Source: Biscogniauxia marginata (lineage: Eukaryota; Ascomycota; Sordariomycetes; Xylariales; Xylariaceae). Taken from it: a DNA stretch of 64,000 nt. The stretch spans positions 124,001-188,000 of the forward strand of contig MU404105.1 of the NCBI GenBank assembly GCA_022695795.1, written 5' to 3'. Each line of letters starts with the position of its first letter. The stretch's first letter is position 1. The translations under genes and the position numbers were made by a program. The notes beneath the pieces were generated by a model. It saw only the letters and a program-made list of their open reading frames with translations. It made no database searches and had not been told where the DNA came from. This document shows, in pieces, positions 34,414 through 45,186 of this stretch.

Positions 34414-37043
34414 TTACACAAAGCTTGGGTCGCCAATGCTAGGTCGTCTGACTGACATTGATCTCCGGATTCGGTGATCCTCCTCCTCAACCCTATGCAT
34501 ATCTTCTCCCGGGAGCTGAACGGCACGGTCGAGGGCGACCGGAAGTCCACGATGTCTTCCTCGGAGCATGACCGCGCACAACACCAGCTTACTACCGGGG
34601 TACCAGCCACCACTGAAGCTGTAGGCTGCGGTCGGTACTCCGATGCTGATTCCCACACATCCATAAGCAGAGACAACCTCGAAAACGACGTTAAAAACCG
34701 AATACGTGACCGGATCTTCCAGGAAATGTCTGGTCTCGATGGTGACGATAACCAATACGGCTAGAACGAGCCACCAGAGGTCATGCGACAGCTGCCCACG
34801 GATCTGGTGGCTAATGAAGCTAATGCGACTCTCCTCTGCTTCGCCGCCATGAATATGGTGGCGATTTGGAGCAGCCCCCACCCCATTCCACTGGGAAAAT
34901 GAGTGGCGAAGCACACGACTGAGAGAGCGACTCTTGCTATTCGTCCGACCCCCTGAAAGGGGCTGGTTGAGATGATAGCCGTACATGCTCCGATCATCGC
35001 CATCGTACACACCGAGAGACCGTTCTTCATATACATTTGAGTGTCTCATCGTGATCACAACCGGGTAGACCGATATGTACATCATGATCACATATAGCAC
35101 CTGCAGGCCGATGAAAAGAGTTGGTATGGAGACCACGTAAAACCCGCCCGAGCGAACGGCTATAAAGACGGTCAGCATCCGTAACTACGTGTTACGGAAC
35201 CTCATTGGGTCATACCTAACGCCTGGAAAAGCCCGTCGATGATACGCGAGCCGAGGGGAATTTGTTCCACTGTGAGATAAGCGTGTCAATAACTGTCAAG
35301 CATGAGAAGACCTAGGTAATGAATCACAGCCTCTTCTTGTTATTCCGAAAACATAGTGCTTGCCAATAACAGCGGTTAGGCCGTGTTCACCTAAAAAGAC
35401 GATAAGGTAGTCAACAGATAATGCAGAGCGTCGCTTACAGGTACTGTTGCCAAGATTAAGGACCTCGAAAGCCACCCAGTCGGTGCCATTGAGGACGAAA
35501 AGCATAAAAAGAAGCCACCAAGTCTGTCGCGACGGAAACAGGTTGGTGTATACACGACGTGGGTACTTAAGGATGTATACGAGAGTCTCCTTCCATTCGG
35601 CCAAGTCCTGGGGGTAAGTGACCCAATTCAAAACCTTCAGACTGCACCACAGTCCGAGCCTCAAAAATATTGGATAAGCAGTGTTCCCAGCGAGAATCAT
35701 CGAGCCCATGACAATTAGGACGAAATAGGAACTCTTATAGGGTGTCATATTCAAATCCAGCACGCTCACTAAAGAGAGAAAATTCAACAGTTAGTTTCGC
35801 TAACCCATACTGTTCCGAAGAAGAGACATCAGTAGGAAAGGTATCTCAATAAGACAGGCTTGTCAAGAATCCGAAATAAGGCAGTTTCAAGTGCTTCTCG
35901 AAGAAGAAGTGATAACACTTAAGAACTTCGGGGTTTTGAATACATACTGCCGCTATTATTGAAAGCCGAGACGCCATTAAAGATGCCATTCCACCAAGGT
36001 GAGATGCCGTTTTCCAGAGCCGGCTGCGGTTGATTGTTCGCAATCCAAGCACCGAGGGCAACACATCCAAAAAATTGCCAGCAAAATGAGTACAGAGGGA
36101 CAACGACGGAGAGGAGTTTCAAGGCCCTATATTCGGTACCGCCGAGACTCTCTCGTTCTTCGGTCGTGAGGCCGTGGAACTGACCATTACGGCCAACCTT
36201 GAAGCCATTGTAATCTAAGGGGATAGGCGCAGCGTGGGCAGCATTCTCGGTGCTGAGCAGCTGCCTTCGAACTGCACCATGCTTGTGGCCGATGGCGCTT
36301 GAGACAGCCTTGGCACGGTGTTCGTCGGCAAAAGCAACGCGTTCAGTGTTCGCAGAGGCCCTGCCGGCGACAACCGGAGCATCTAGAGTAGAATCGAGAG
36401 TTCGGTCGCCAGTCGGAAGAGCATGGCCCTGCTTATCAGCAGTCTGGCCCACCGGGTGAGGCTCACATGCGGAGTGAGGCGATGAACCGGCGGGTGCATT
36501 CGGAGGAACTAGTGAAGTCATCAGTATTCTATCGCTCGGGCCCGAGGCGGGCATGTTTTCTCCGTCGTCCTGGCCTTGGATCGCGGTGGCGGTAGAAGGC
36601 TTCTCCGTTACAGAGGACACCGTCCCGTTCCTAGTTCCACTGAACGCCCTCCACCTATGGGTAATGGGCAGAAAAGCCCGGCTGGTGTTACGCTGCAGAC
36701 TGCGCTCACGCTCTTTTTTCACGACCTCTTCGAAGCGGCGCTCGAAGGCATGCTTGCGGACCAAGACGGTCCAGATGGAGACCCAAATAGAGCTCCCCAC
36801 GATGATCAGGAGCCAGAGGAGAACTTGTTGCCAGGTGGTCATCTGGCTCAGATTCACGGTGTTGAGGCCCGCCTCGGTCATGGCGGAGGTGACGAGGAAC
36901 AAGCTGTCGACGTAGGAGATGCTATGGCCGGGGTCCGACGAGCCCCAGAACACCAGGGAGGCGACGAGGGGGACGGCGATGAAGTAAGCATAGTGGATGG
37001 TGATGAAGTTGAGTGGAGGCAGGAAGAAGCGATAGTTGCGCAT
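34414..37043 (-). CDS. TRK/HKT-family potassium transporter
   Basis: Four exons: 37043-35948, 35768-35439, 35269-35216, 35159-34414, giving 741 residues. Introns are 179, 169 and 56 nt with GTATGT, GTAAGC and GTATGA donors; exon 3 is only 54 nt. The start at 37043 gives MRNYRFFLPPLNFITIHYAY; an upstream in-frame ATG at 37088 is possible. Family segments appear in order: SYVDSLFLVTSAMTEAGLNT (first P-loop), FNGVSAFNNSGMSVLDLN (second), LFQALAVRSGGFYVV (third) and VFEVVSAYGCVGISIG (fourth), then KLVLCAVMLRGRHRGLPVALDRAV. The four selectivity loops with their Gly residues are complete. A long hydrophilic loop of about 200 residues separates the first and second MPM units, as in yeast Trk1. It takes up potassium at the plasma membrane. 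Confidence 0.93.
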
Positions 37044-38092
37044 CGTGGACGGCGTTGCGACGGTGAAAGCGAAGAATAAGGACAGCATAGAGAACGGGTC
37101 CCGCAAACCAAAGAACTATACACTAGGTATGCAAAATAAGATCTTCTTCCTACGTGGGGACCAGACCCAGACCGGAGTGGAATTCTGTTTGTAAATATAA
37201 TGGGGCCCCCCGGGGGACCGGGGGAGGCCCGCACGAGATGCGGAGTGGCGGCGATGAAGAGGTGCTTTTACGATGTATATACGCATGTATGTGGTTGAGA
37301 CTAGAGGTTAGGAAGCTGTTTGGGTGGGTGTAAGAGCTAAAGGGATACATGTAAGCTTGTTTCCTTTCTCTTTCTTTTTGGCAGTATTCTCTCCTCCAAT
37401 TTAGTCTCAACCGATAAGAGGTAAGTACTATAAATTGAATTACCTATTATCAACTTACATACTACCTACATACTACATACTAACTAGCACTGAAACGTTG
37501 CCCTTTTCTCAAGTGGGGCCTGGACACGCAATTTGCAATGAAGGTCTCTCAGTAGGTAGGGATGCATACATGATTTTTGTTGTAGACTGGAAGGGAGGTC
37601 AGGTATTGAAGGACCAGACATCAAATACATGATGTATATGAGGTATCCTGTGCTATCCATTGGCGAAGTCTGATACCGCCTATAGCTAAACTCTAGATGG
37701 GTACTTTGCCTCAGGTTACTTTTCTATAGGACATACAAGTAGCACAGAGTTGTACATTTCTCTTAAACCAATAGCAATTACATCCTATGGACGTCTAGGC
37801 TCTTAAACAAGTACATAACATTCTCCATGTTCCACGGCATCACGGAGCGGAGATAAGTCAGCAGCCGGGGAACTAGATCACGTCACAGACGATAGTATAG
37901 ACGAAACACAGATATCGATCTGTTACTTCAAGAGCAAGCAGCATGTGGTAATTGTGCGGTCCATTGGATGTTATAAGCACACCTACACACGCGCGAGTTG
38001 CTATAGCACGCCAAGAGGCCGTAGACAAAGGAGGCTTGGTTTCAATCCATAGCCCTCGGCCCTATGGTATGGCATTCTCTCCACTCCTTCTC
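37044..38092. other. Intergenic region upstream of the TRK gene
   Basis: 1.05 kb, no supported gene. It includes a CCCCCCGGGGGACCGGGGGAGG-like GC patch at about 37205-37228 and several ACATACTACC/CTACCTAC words around 37450-37490. It holds the TRK upstream region and the 3' side of the FKBP gene. Confidence 0.5.
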
Positions 38093-38819
38093 TTAAAGCT
38101 CGTTGTGCTCTTGATCATCGGTGTCGGTAAGCAGAGTTCCGACGACTTCAGCAGCCTCCCCGACTTTCTCCGCAATCTTCTCAGCGACTTTGGTTGAGGC
38201 TTCCTCGGCCGCTGCGCTCGCACTGCTCGTGGCCTTGGTGACGATAGACTCGGGCTTGGGGACACCCCTAATGCCCATGAGCTCCGTCTCGAAGACTATC
38301 ACGCGTTAGGACGTAGCCCGGAGGAATCGAGGTGAGCTGGACAACGTACTCAAGGTAGAGCCTGCGGGGATTGGCCCCATGCCACGGTTTCCATATCCCA
38401 ACTCGGGAGGCACAGTCAGGGTTCTAGTGTAACCGTCAGCTCGGCTCGACTCAGGTCCAGCTATAATTATATGGCGGGCTGCCTCGCCTTTTCTCCCCAA
38501 TGCACATGTCCAATAGCCCCTGCTCCCATCTACACATCTGTTAGGTAATAGGCGGTCACGGAAGCTCGGCCTCGACAGACCCTTTGATAACCCGGCCGCC
38601 ACCAAGCTGGAAGCCAAAAGGCGAGCCCCTGTCGTAGCTGGCATCGAATTTATTCCCATTGGAGGCCAGAGTCCCCTTGTAGTGCACCTCGATGAAGTCT
38701 CCCTTCTGTGTCTTTCGGTCGCATTCGACGGAGAGGGTAGTGTCGATGTTGAGCTCGGAGGCTAGAGCGCAAACGGCGGCAGAGGCCACGAGAGACAAGG
38801 AAAGAAGCAGACTACGCAT
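38093..38819 (-). CDS. ER-lumenal FKBP-type peptidyl-prolyl isomerase (FKBP2-like)
   Basis: Four exons: 38819-38581, 38529-38488, 38423-38350, 38295-38093, giving 185 residues. It catalyses proline isomerisation during protein folding in the ER. The first about 20 residues are a signal peptide ([16 protein letters not shown]). The FKBP core reads [61 protein letters not shown] and [18 protein letters not shown]. The last four residues are HNEL, an HDEL-type retention signal. Intron 2 (38424-38487) has a GC donor (AG/GCGAGG) with a TAG acceptor; no GT donor fits the phase, and this join is the only one that restores EKRTLTVPP. The C-terminal extension is Ala/Glu-rich and helical. Small exons of 42 and 74 nt. 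Confidence 0.92.
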
Positions 38820-39751
38820 CTTGGCGGATCGGATCGAGTTGGAAGATGCGGACGGCGTTGATATATCGTTTTGGGGCGAATTGATCCGAACGAGGAAGCA
38901 GGAGGGAGAAAAAGTACAAAAGCACGAGGAGTATAATCTGTAAACAACAGTGCAATTGAAGAATCGTAGCCCACTAAGGTTCCGGTAGAAGGTAGGTACA
39001 GATTACATTGCAAGGGACAGTCAGCTGGCACTGGCTACACCTGGTGGACAGCTGAGTCATATGGCCAAGATGGGGGTGGGGCAGAAATAGGATAGGTACC
39101 CTCGGATTTACTGCCCAGCCACCCTAGAATTGAAACAGCTGCTACTGGAAGGTAATACGTATAACCTATACATATATCCTCCTCAAGCAACCCCGCTGAG
39201 TGGCCGACCTACGAATGAATACCTACCTGTATGCAGGTAACAGGTGGAAAAACGATATGACTCAATACATGTAGGTTGACAAGTGCATGCACATGATACT
39301 AGGTAGGTTATCCAAGGTAGGTTAGGTTAGATCAGTATGGAAGGTTTAATGTTAGGTAGGACTTTTGCTTGCGCCACAGGACTCGCTCATTCAGGTGTAC
39401 ATACACTTGCCTACCGTAGTAGGATGAGGTAGGTACTGTACCCGAGGTGCCTAACTACTCGTACCTGCCTACTCACCGAAGGCAGTTAAGTGACAGGTAC
39501 GAGCTGGGGGCTAGTCGAGGCAACCTTAGGTTGCGGCCCCCTCGCTCAGGCTACCACCAGTCATGGAAACTTACCTACCTAGGTATATTCCATCAAAATA
39601 CCTACCTATGTACCCTAGGTACCTACATATACCAATGGCAGGCAGACACCGAGGCCCCCAAGGCCGCGTGGGTTAGTAAGCCCTATTCTCTGCATTGGGA
39701 GGTTACCAAATCTGGGTGTACGAACAGAAGGCCTAATCAGTCGATCAATCG

Positions 39752-39782
<31 letters not shown>

Positions 39783-40848
39783 TGAACTCAATCGATGAAC
39801 CCTGGCCACCATCAAATATAGCAGGACGGTTGCAGTCACACAGGACCCTGCATTTCACCTGATCTACCGCGTGCATCAGAGGAATTACAGTCATACCTAA
39901 CCTGAAGTAAAAGGCATTTCTACGTCTCAACTTACACACATCTTATGCAGGTCCGTCCTACCTTAGGTACGTATCTATGTTTAGTAGCCTGTGTCGGTGG
40001 AGATCTTCTTTTCAGAGTGCCAGGTTCCCATTGCACTGCATCGTCAACACCAATTTTTGTCCAAATTCAACGTAGGTATCTCAATGCCACCGGTACGCCT
40101 AACCTACCTAGCCGGTTAGCCTTCGTCTCACACTCGGCCACCACGGCGAACACTGCCCCTCCTCTCACCGAACGACACTACGTTCTTCTTGCCAGTAACC
40201 ACCTAGGTACAGAGTTTATGTTACGTAGACACCTAGATACCTAGACACCTGGATAGACAGCCCTCAGTTTCTCCTGCCTGGCGCTTCCCTGCCCCCGAAC
40301 TGTCCCCACCTCCCAAGTCGTCAGATGAACTGCAACTAGGTACTTACAGCGTACCCATCCCGGCCGTCTCTTGTCTCCCCGTTGCTTTTCTTCACCACGG
40401 CCTCACAAGTACTTGCCTAAGGCACATGACTCACTCTCTCGTTTCGGTGTGTTCTCGACTTGAGAAACGGCTCTGGAAGTCTGCCTACCTAGGCTGTCAG
40501 GCCGGTGTAGTGGCTGGCTTTGCCATCATGGCCCCCTGTCCTACCCAAGAGAGATCAATTGCCGTAAACTCACTTCACTCTATGTAGGTAACTAAGGTAA
40601 AGCACCCTCTCCATTCTGTTCTATAAGAGAAGAAAAATGTCGTCTCCTTGTTGTCGCTTTTCTCCCCCTCTATTCCTCTTCATTATCATCATCATCACCA
40701 TCATCCTACTACACAGGAACTACCAAGCTATATCCTATAACCATCTATCTATACAACATCACCCCCAAGTCTTTGGCTTGATTGCTCGCCATAGACATCT
40801 ATCTTGCAACCCACAATACATCCTATACAACACACCAGTCCCGACGTT
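38820..40848. other. Long intergenic region dense in CCTAGGTAC/TAGGTAGG words
   Basis: 2.0 kb without a supported gene. From about 38990 to 40610 it holds many copies of GTAGGTA, CTACCTAC and CCTAGGTAC-type words in both orientations, far denser than elsewhere in the window. A TCAA tetranucleotide repeat lies at 39740-39782. The right end has CT-rich and CATCATC-rich stretches ahead of the Ser-rich gene at 40849. Confidence 0.6.
39740..39782. repeat. ATCA/TCAA tetranucleotide microsatellite
   Basis: About ten copies of a four-base unit (ATCA), with a G interruption near its left end (GATCAATCGATCAATC). It is non-coding. Confidence 0.9.
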
Positions 40849-41265
40849 ATGAGTTCCACCGGCAGCAAGTACTATTCATCCAAGTACCCCGTCAGTGTCG
40901 TCAACGACCGCTCCCCTTCGACTTCCACCTACTCCACCATGTCATCCAGAGGCACTTATTCGGGCTCGGGTACCTCCTCCGACTACTCGAGCTCTCGTGA
41001 CTCCTCACCCAATGTCCGGAGAGAAACGTATCGTGCTTTCACAAGCAGTAAGTCTAAACTCTACCGGCTAGAATGTTGTGAACTAGAAGCTAACTTAGAC
41101 TCCGCAGAGGACTACAAGGGTGATAGCGCAACTCGCAACAATCGCTACGGGGATGTCACCGTGTTGAATCACCATAGCCGTTGTCACGACCAAAATGATC
41201 CGCACCCAGAATACAGAACATCGAAAACAGACAGGAAAGAGTCGAAAAAGTCAACTCGGCCCTAG
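40849..41265 (+). CDS. Small Ser/Tyr-rich protein of unknown function
   Basis: Two exons, 40849-41047 and 41108-41265, giving 118 residues. The intron (41048-41107, 60 nt) has GTAAGT, GCTAAC and GCAG; it is a multiple of three without stops, so retention would add 20 residues. The N-terminal half is Ser/Thr/Tyr-rich (SSKYPVSVVNDRSPSTSTYS, then SSDYSSSRDSSPNVRRETYR), with many possible phosphorylation sites. The C-terminal half is charged, with NNRYGDVTVLNHHSRC and a Lys/Arg-rich end. No signal peptide, membrane helix or catalytic motif is seen. Similar Ser-rich small proteins occur in related fungi by my recollection, but no function is known. A run of 17 A follows the stop by two bases. Confidence 0.6.
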   Translation: MSSTGSKYYSSKYPVSVVNDRSPSTSTYSTMSSRGTYSGSGTSSDYSSSRDSSPNVRRETYRAFTSSKSKLYRLECCELEANLDSAEDYKGDSATRNNRYGDVTVLNHHSRCHDQNDPHPEYRTSKTDRKESKKSTRP

Positions 41266-42396
41266 ATAAAAAAAAAAAAAAAAAGGGGAGGGGGGTTATC
41301 GTTATCTTGTTACATCTATGCTTACCATGTACTATTCGGGCAAGGTGTTTGGGAGTTGAATAGAAGACGGGCTAATATGGTTTCTTGGGAGCACACCTCA
41401 ACCATATCTATACATGTACAACATTACGACTTATTGATCTAGGATTGTGGGCGGCGCTTCTATTATCACGGTTTATATTTTAGTCAAACCTCTAGACAGA
41501 CGGACTACATGTTCACACAATATATGCACCCCACCAATTATAGGCCCATGGGTGGCACTTACAGGTTATGAGGCTCAAAGTGCTTCAATCCTTCCAATTG
41601 GCTTTGTTCCTGAATCTCATCTAGGTAGTTAGGCCACATGCGCCAATGCAGTAATCCGGCCCTGGATTACGTACCCCCTTCACCTACCATCCTATCAGGC
41701 TGCAAAGATATTCCCTGTACCTGTGCTTCGATGCAAGGAACCGAAGTAACTTTGGCTCACCTACCTACCTACCTACCCAGTGTGGGCTATAATATAATCT
41801 TCGACCTCTCGAAGAGTTGGGCGTTGAAAGTTGCTACCTCTAAGCTACGTGCAAAACAAGACACATATGCGACGCCCTGCCCTTTTGCTGATAGTCGGTT
41901 CTCCTTTCCACCAACCTGAGCCCCTGAATCCATTGCTGTCTGTGTGTGTGTGTTGCGAGATTATCAATACTTCCGATGCCGTTTTCACCAAGGCCCTTCC
42001 CCCTTTATCCTAGGAGCTATAGTTACTCACAGTCATAATCCGTGCAAATATAGACTGGCTACATTCGCTGATGTATATTCTCAGGTTCAAGCTACTCAGT
42101 GGATGTGGGCTTATTTTATGGTATCTAAGTTCCCTCCTCGTCAATCTAACCTTTTGCTATAACTTTTCCCTGTTATTCACTATGATACCAGCTACCGTAC
42201 CATGTTATGTCTCTCAACCTCATCCAGTTGCCACAGCCAGTCGCGCCCACAATGGATATGTCGGTACTCTTGGAGGGACATGTACACACCTCCCCTACAC
42301 GTATTCCCATCACCTTTGGTCAGTCTTTTCCGTATTCACAGGTCAGCATCGCTAAATTAGTACTGGCATAGACTAGTCCCCCCAGATTTCTTCGTT
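41266..42396. other. Intergenic region with A-run
   Basis: 1.13 kb. An A17 run at 41268-41284 follows the stop codon of the Ser-rich gene. ACCTACCTACCTACC lies near 41759-41774 and a GT run near 41939-41952. No gene is supported. Confidence 0.5.
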
Positions 42397-43015
42397 TTAA
42401 CCGCGGTGGTAAGCGTCGCTTGCTTCTTCAAAGTAATGTGACATCTCTATCCCAGAGCTTTGGTACCCGCATTTGGCGTAGAACGGTTCGTTCCGAGATC
42501 CGCAGTTGAGTATGTTCTTATAGCAGCCCACGTTGGTAGCTACAGAGTCCAGCGCCTTTATCATCTTCAGCCCGAGGCCCCTTTTCTGGTACTCCTCGAC
42601 TATGGAAATCTCCTCCACGTGGCCACACAGGGCGCGATTATGGATACTAAAAATTTTTTTTTTCTGATGTGAGAATTCCATGACTTGTGAATGTTCGACC
42701 TCTGCTAGGGTTTCTGGTAGCTAACGATACGTACAATTTCTTTTCAACGACAAGACAGCCCGTCCCGATAATGCGGCCCTCGTGCTCAATCACCAGGAAG
42801 TAGTAGGTCCCCTGCGCATTCACCATCTCGTCGAACCGCTCGGCGAAATCGGTCTCGGTAGGGTCGCCGACCCAGGTGAGAACTCGCAGGCAGTCGAAGA
42901 AACCCTTAGCATAGTCGTCTCTGGCCAATGGACGGATGATGAACCCGTCCGGTAAGGAGCGAGCTACATCTGCTGGTATGAGCTCGGGTGAAAAGAGAAC
43001 TTGTACGGCGGCCAT
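42397..43015 (-). CDS. GNA1: Glucosamine-6-phosphate N-acetyltransferase
   Basis: Two exons, 43015-42735 and 42646-42397, giving 176 residues. The intron (42647-42734, 88 nt) has a GTACGT donor and a T-rich TTTTTAG acceptor. It makes N-acetylglucosamine-6-phosphate, needed for chitin, GPI anchors and N-glycans. The GNAT core is complete: GFIIRPLARDDYAKGFFDCL, VIEHEGRIIGTGCLVVEKKFIHN (rebuilt across the intron), GHVEEISIVEEYQKRGLGLKMI with the acetyl-CoA loop QKRGLG, and YKNILNCGSRNEPFYAKCGY. An upstream extension in the same frame (to 43216) looks non-coding, so the Met of MAAVQVLFSPELIP is taken as start. Length suits the fungal family. Confidence 0.95.
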
Positions 43016-43532
43016 AGTTGAAGGGCTGGTGTATGTTGTTCCTTGACGGTATGTGACGGGCGCCCGTAGATAGGAGCGATAAAACTTCGCCGACTGCGAC
43101 ATGCGTAGCCTCTTATTCACTAGGTTAGCATATACCCAAGTATGCATATTGCATATGTAACCGGATAATCGCATGATATATATATATGCAGGTGTAGGTA
43201 GGTAGGTAGATAGCAATAAATTGCTTCTCCTCAGCCTCCGTTAGAAACACCGGCACTCCGTTTCTGAAATCGAGTGATCACGTCTAAAGATATCCATCTT
43301 GACAATTATATTTCTACTCCACCTAAGAAAGAGCAAAACATCATATAGTCACTATTCGTGCGCCGCCACTCTAGATACTTGACTTGTCTTGAGAACCCTG
43401 CTCCTAGCAGAGCCGCATACGCATTATATCTTGACAAGATCCAAGGATTGGATGTGCCATCCGACCTGTCTATTTAAGACCAGACTCAATTAGTTGCCTG
43501 GAAATATCTCCAGCACTCGCTGTAGAATACCG
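43016..43532. other. Intergenic region between GNA1 and the SET gene
   Basis: 517 bp holding the upstream region of GNA1 and the 3' end of the SET gene (both minus strand). A TA run and GTAGGTAGGTAGGTAG lie near 43172-43212. No gene is supported. Confidence 0.5.
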
Positions 43533-45186
43533 TCAGCGTGAGAAGTCCCTAAGCAGCGCTGGGAGATTTTCCGAGCTAGGCTCGAGATATCCTTGATCCT
43601 CCAGGGTCTCCAACGAAATCCGCGCGTACTTCGTTGCCGTCTCGTTGTCGCCCGCCTTCCAGTACAGCCGCGCGAGAAGCTCGTACTGCGAGGCGTAGAG
43701 CGACTGCAGCTCCTCCGCGCGCAAGAGCTCGAGCACCTCGTGCGTCATCTTGACGGCCTTGGTACCATCCCGGGCGTCTATCGCATCCATCACTTGCTGT
43801 CGCAATGTCTCTATCTTTTGCCTCCGATAATCCGAGGCGGCAATCTCTGCTTTGGATGCCGTGCAGAGACTGCATTTGCAGTCAAACCCCCACCTCCTCA
43901 ACGCGGCCTGTCGTTCCGCGCGGGTGTAGTTGACGGGGATGTCTAGAGATGTTGGTCATGTTAGTAAGGTGTCACGCAGATATTGTCGGGAATTGGCGGT
44001 TTCATACAACTTATGTTTATCTCTTCACCAACGCTGATATCCGTCGTAGCAATGACACTCACTGCGAAGTTTGAAGTACTGAACCGTACATACGCGCTAT
44101 AGGACTAATCAGTCTCAGTCATAAACTTTTCTTCTTCTTCTTCTTTTTTTCTTTCGTCAGCCCGCAAACTTACTTTGGTTTGCATGCGTGATTGATTCTC
44201 TGATAAACTGTGAGTACTACAGCATCACCATGATGGAGTATTTATCAACTCACAGAAACATCTGGATATACTGCCATATGAGGTTCCTCTGCCAATGGAT
44301 ACGAAAATGCATTAGTTCTCAACACGTCCTCCATGATATCTGCTGCCGTGGTACTACTCCTAGCTAGCTGAAGCACCTTGTCTGGGTCTGAAAGCTGGTC
44401 CGCAGCTCGATGGAGAAGCCTGTATCCCTGAGATCGCCTCACTGAACTAGGGAAAGATATGTCGAGAATCACGGAAGCCCAATCCGTCACTGAGACAGGT
44501 TTTGTGAGTAATTGGTTCCTTTTCATGCCAAGTAGGGGAAAACGGGCATAAAACGTAAAAAGAAATAAATAAAAAATCGAAGAGGGACGAGTTAAAAAGT
44601 GCGTGGAGATAGCAAACGGTTCAATTAGAAAATCATGGCGCCTGAGACTAAAAGGGGGCAAAGTCGACTTTAGGAATAACTTACTGATCACTTCAGAACG
44701 GGATATTTGACGTGCCGCAACCACGCCCTTACCATTCGGAGGTGTTTCAACTATTTCATATGCCAATTTGGTGCCATTATTTTTGAGAAGCCGAGTGTGC
44801 AAAAGCCCCTGGTCATTCAACATCTCAACACTCTCAGCCGCTGTCTCAGGCTTCGTAATAATGCTGATGCCTTCGTTCCCTTGGTGCGAGTTGGTAAATA
44901 CGCAGTACTTTAGAGTTGATCCGCCTTCCGCTTGTAGGCATTCTGGCGGGTGTGTCCAGGGTGACCAATCGACTGGCTTTTGTCCAACTTCGTCGTCAAC
45001 GGGCAGCGGGCACCTCAGTTTTGTATCGTGATGTTCAGCAGCCGGTACATCCAGGATGCATTGCTTTGTAGATATGCCTATGTCTTCTCCTAAGGACGCT
45101 ACAGCCGGGGCCCTAGCTACTAAGAATGAAATCAGTACCGTTGGATGGAGAATGTAAAATGCGTGTCTAACTTTCAAGGCATTCAT
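43533..45186 (-). CDS. SET-domain protein with N-terminal signal-like segment
   Basis: Five exons: 45186-44685, 44489-44254, 44199-44174, 44096-44008, 43942-43533, giving 420 residues. Exon 3 is only 26 nt; it encodes RINHACKP and joins exactly to NAYVRFSTSNF, the heart of the SET fold. YEIVETPPNGKGVVAARQI opens the domain, VGEEINISYIP closes it and WGFDCKCSLC is a post-SET-like Cys cluster; the C-terminal 100 residues are helical repeats. The first about 30 residues contain a hydrophobic stretch (AFYILHPTVLISFLVARAPA), followed by a region with four spaced Cys (QC, RCP, PEC, KYC). That looks like targeting to the ER rather than the nucleus. Intron 1 (195 nt) has no stop in frame, so a naive frame reads through it. 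Methyl acceptor unknown. Confidence 0.87.

Noticed and set aside
38990..40610. TAGGTA-type repeats as a CRISPR-like or telomeric array
   Set aside because: Spacing and orientation are irregular, the unit is only 7-9 bases, and it is not TTAGGG; CRISPR arrays are not expected in a fungal nucleus.
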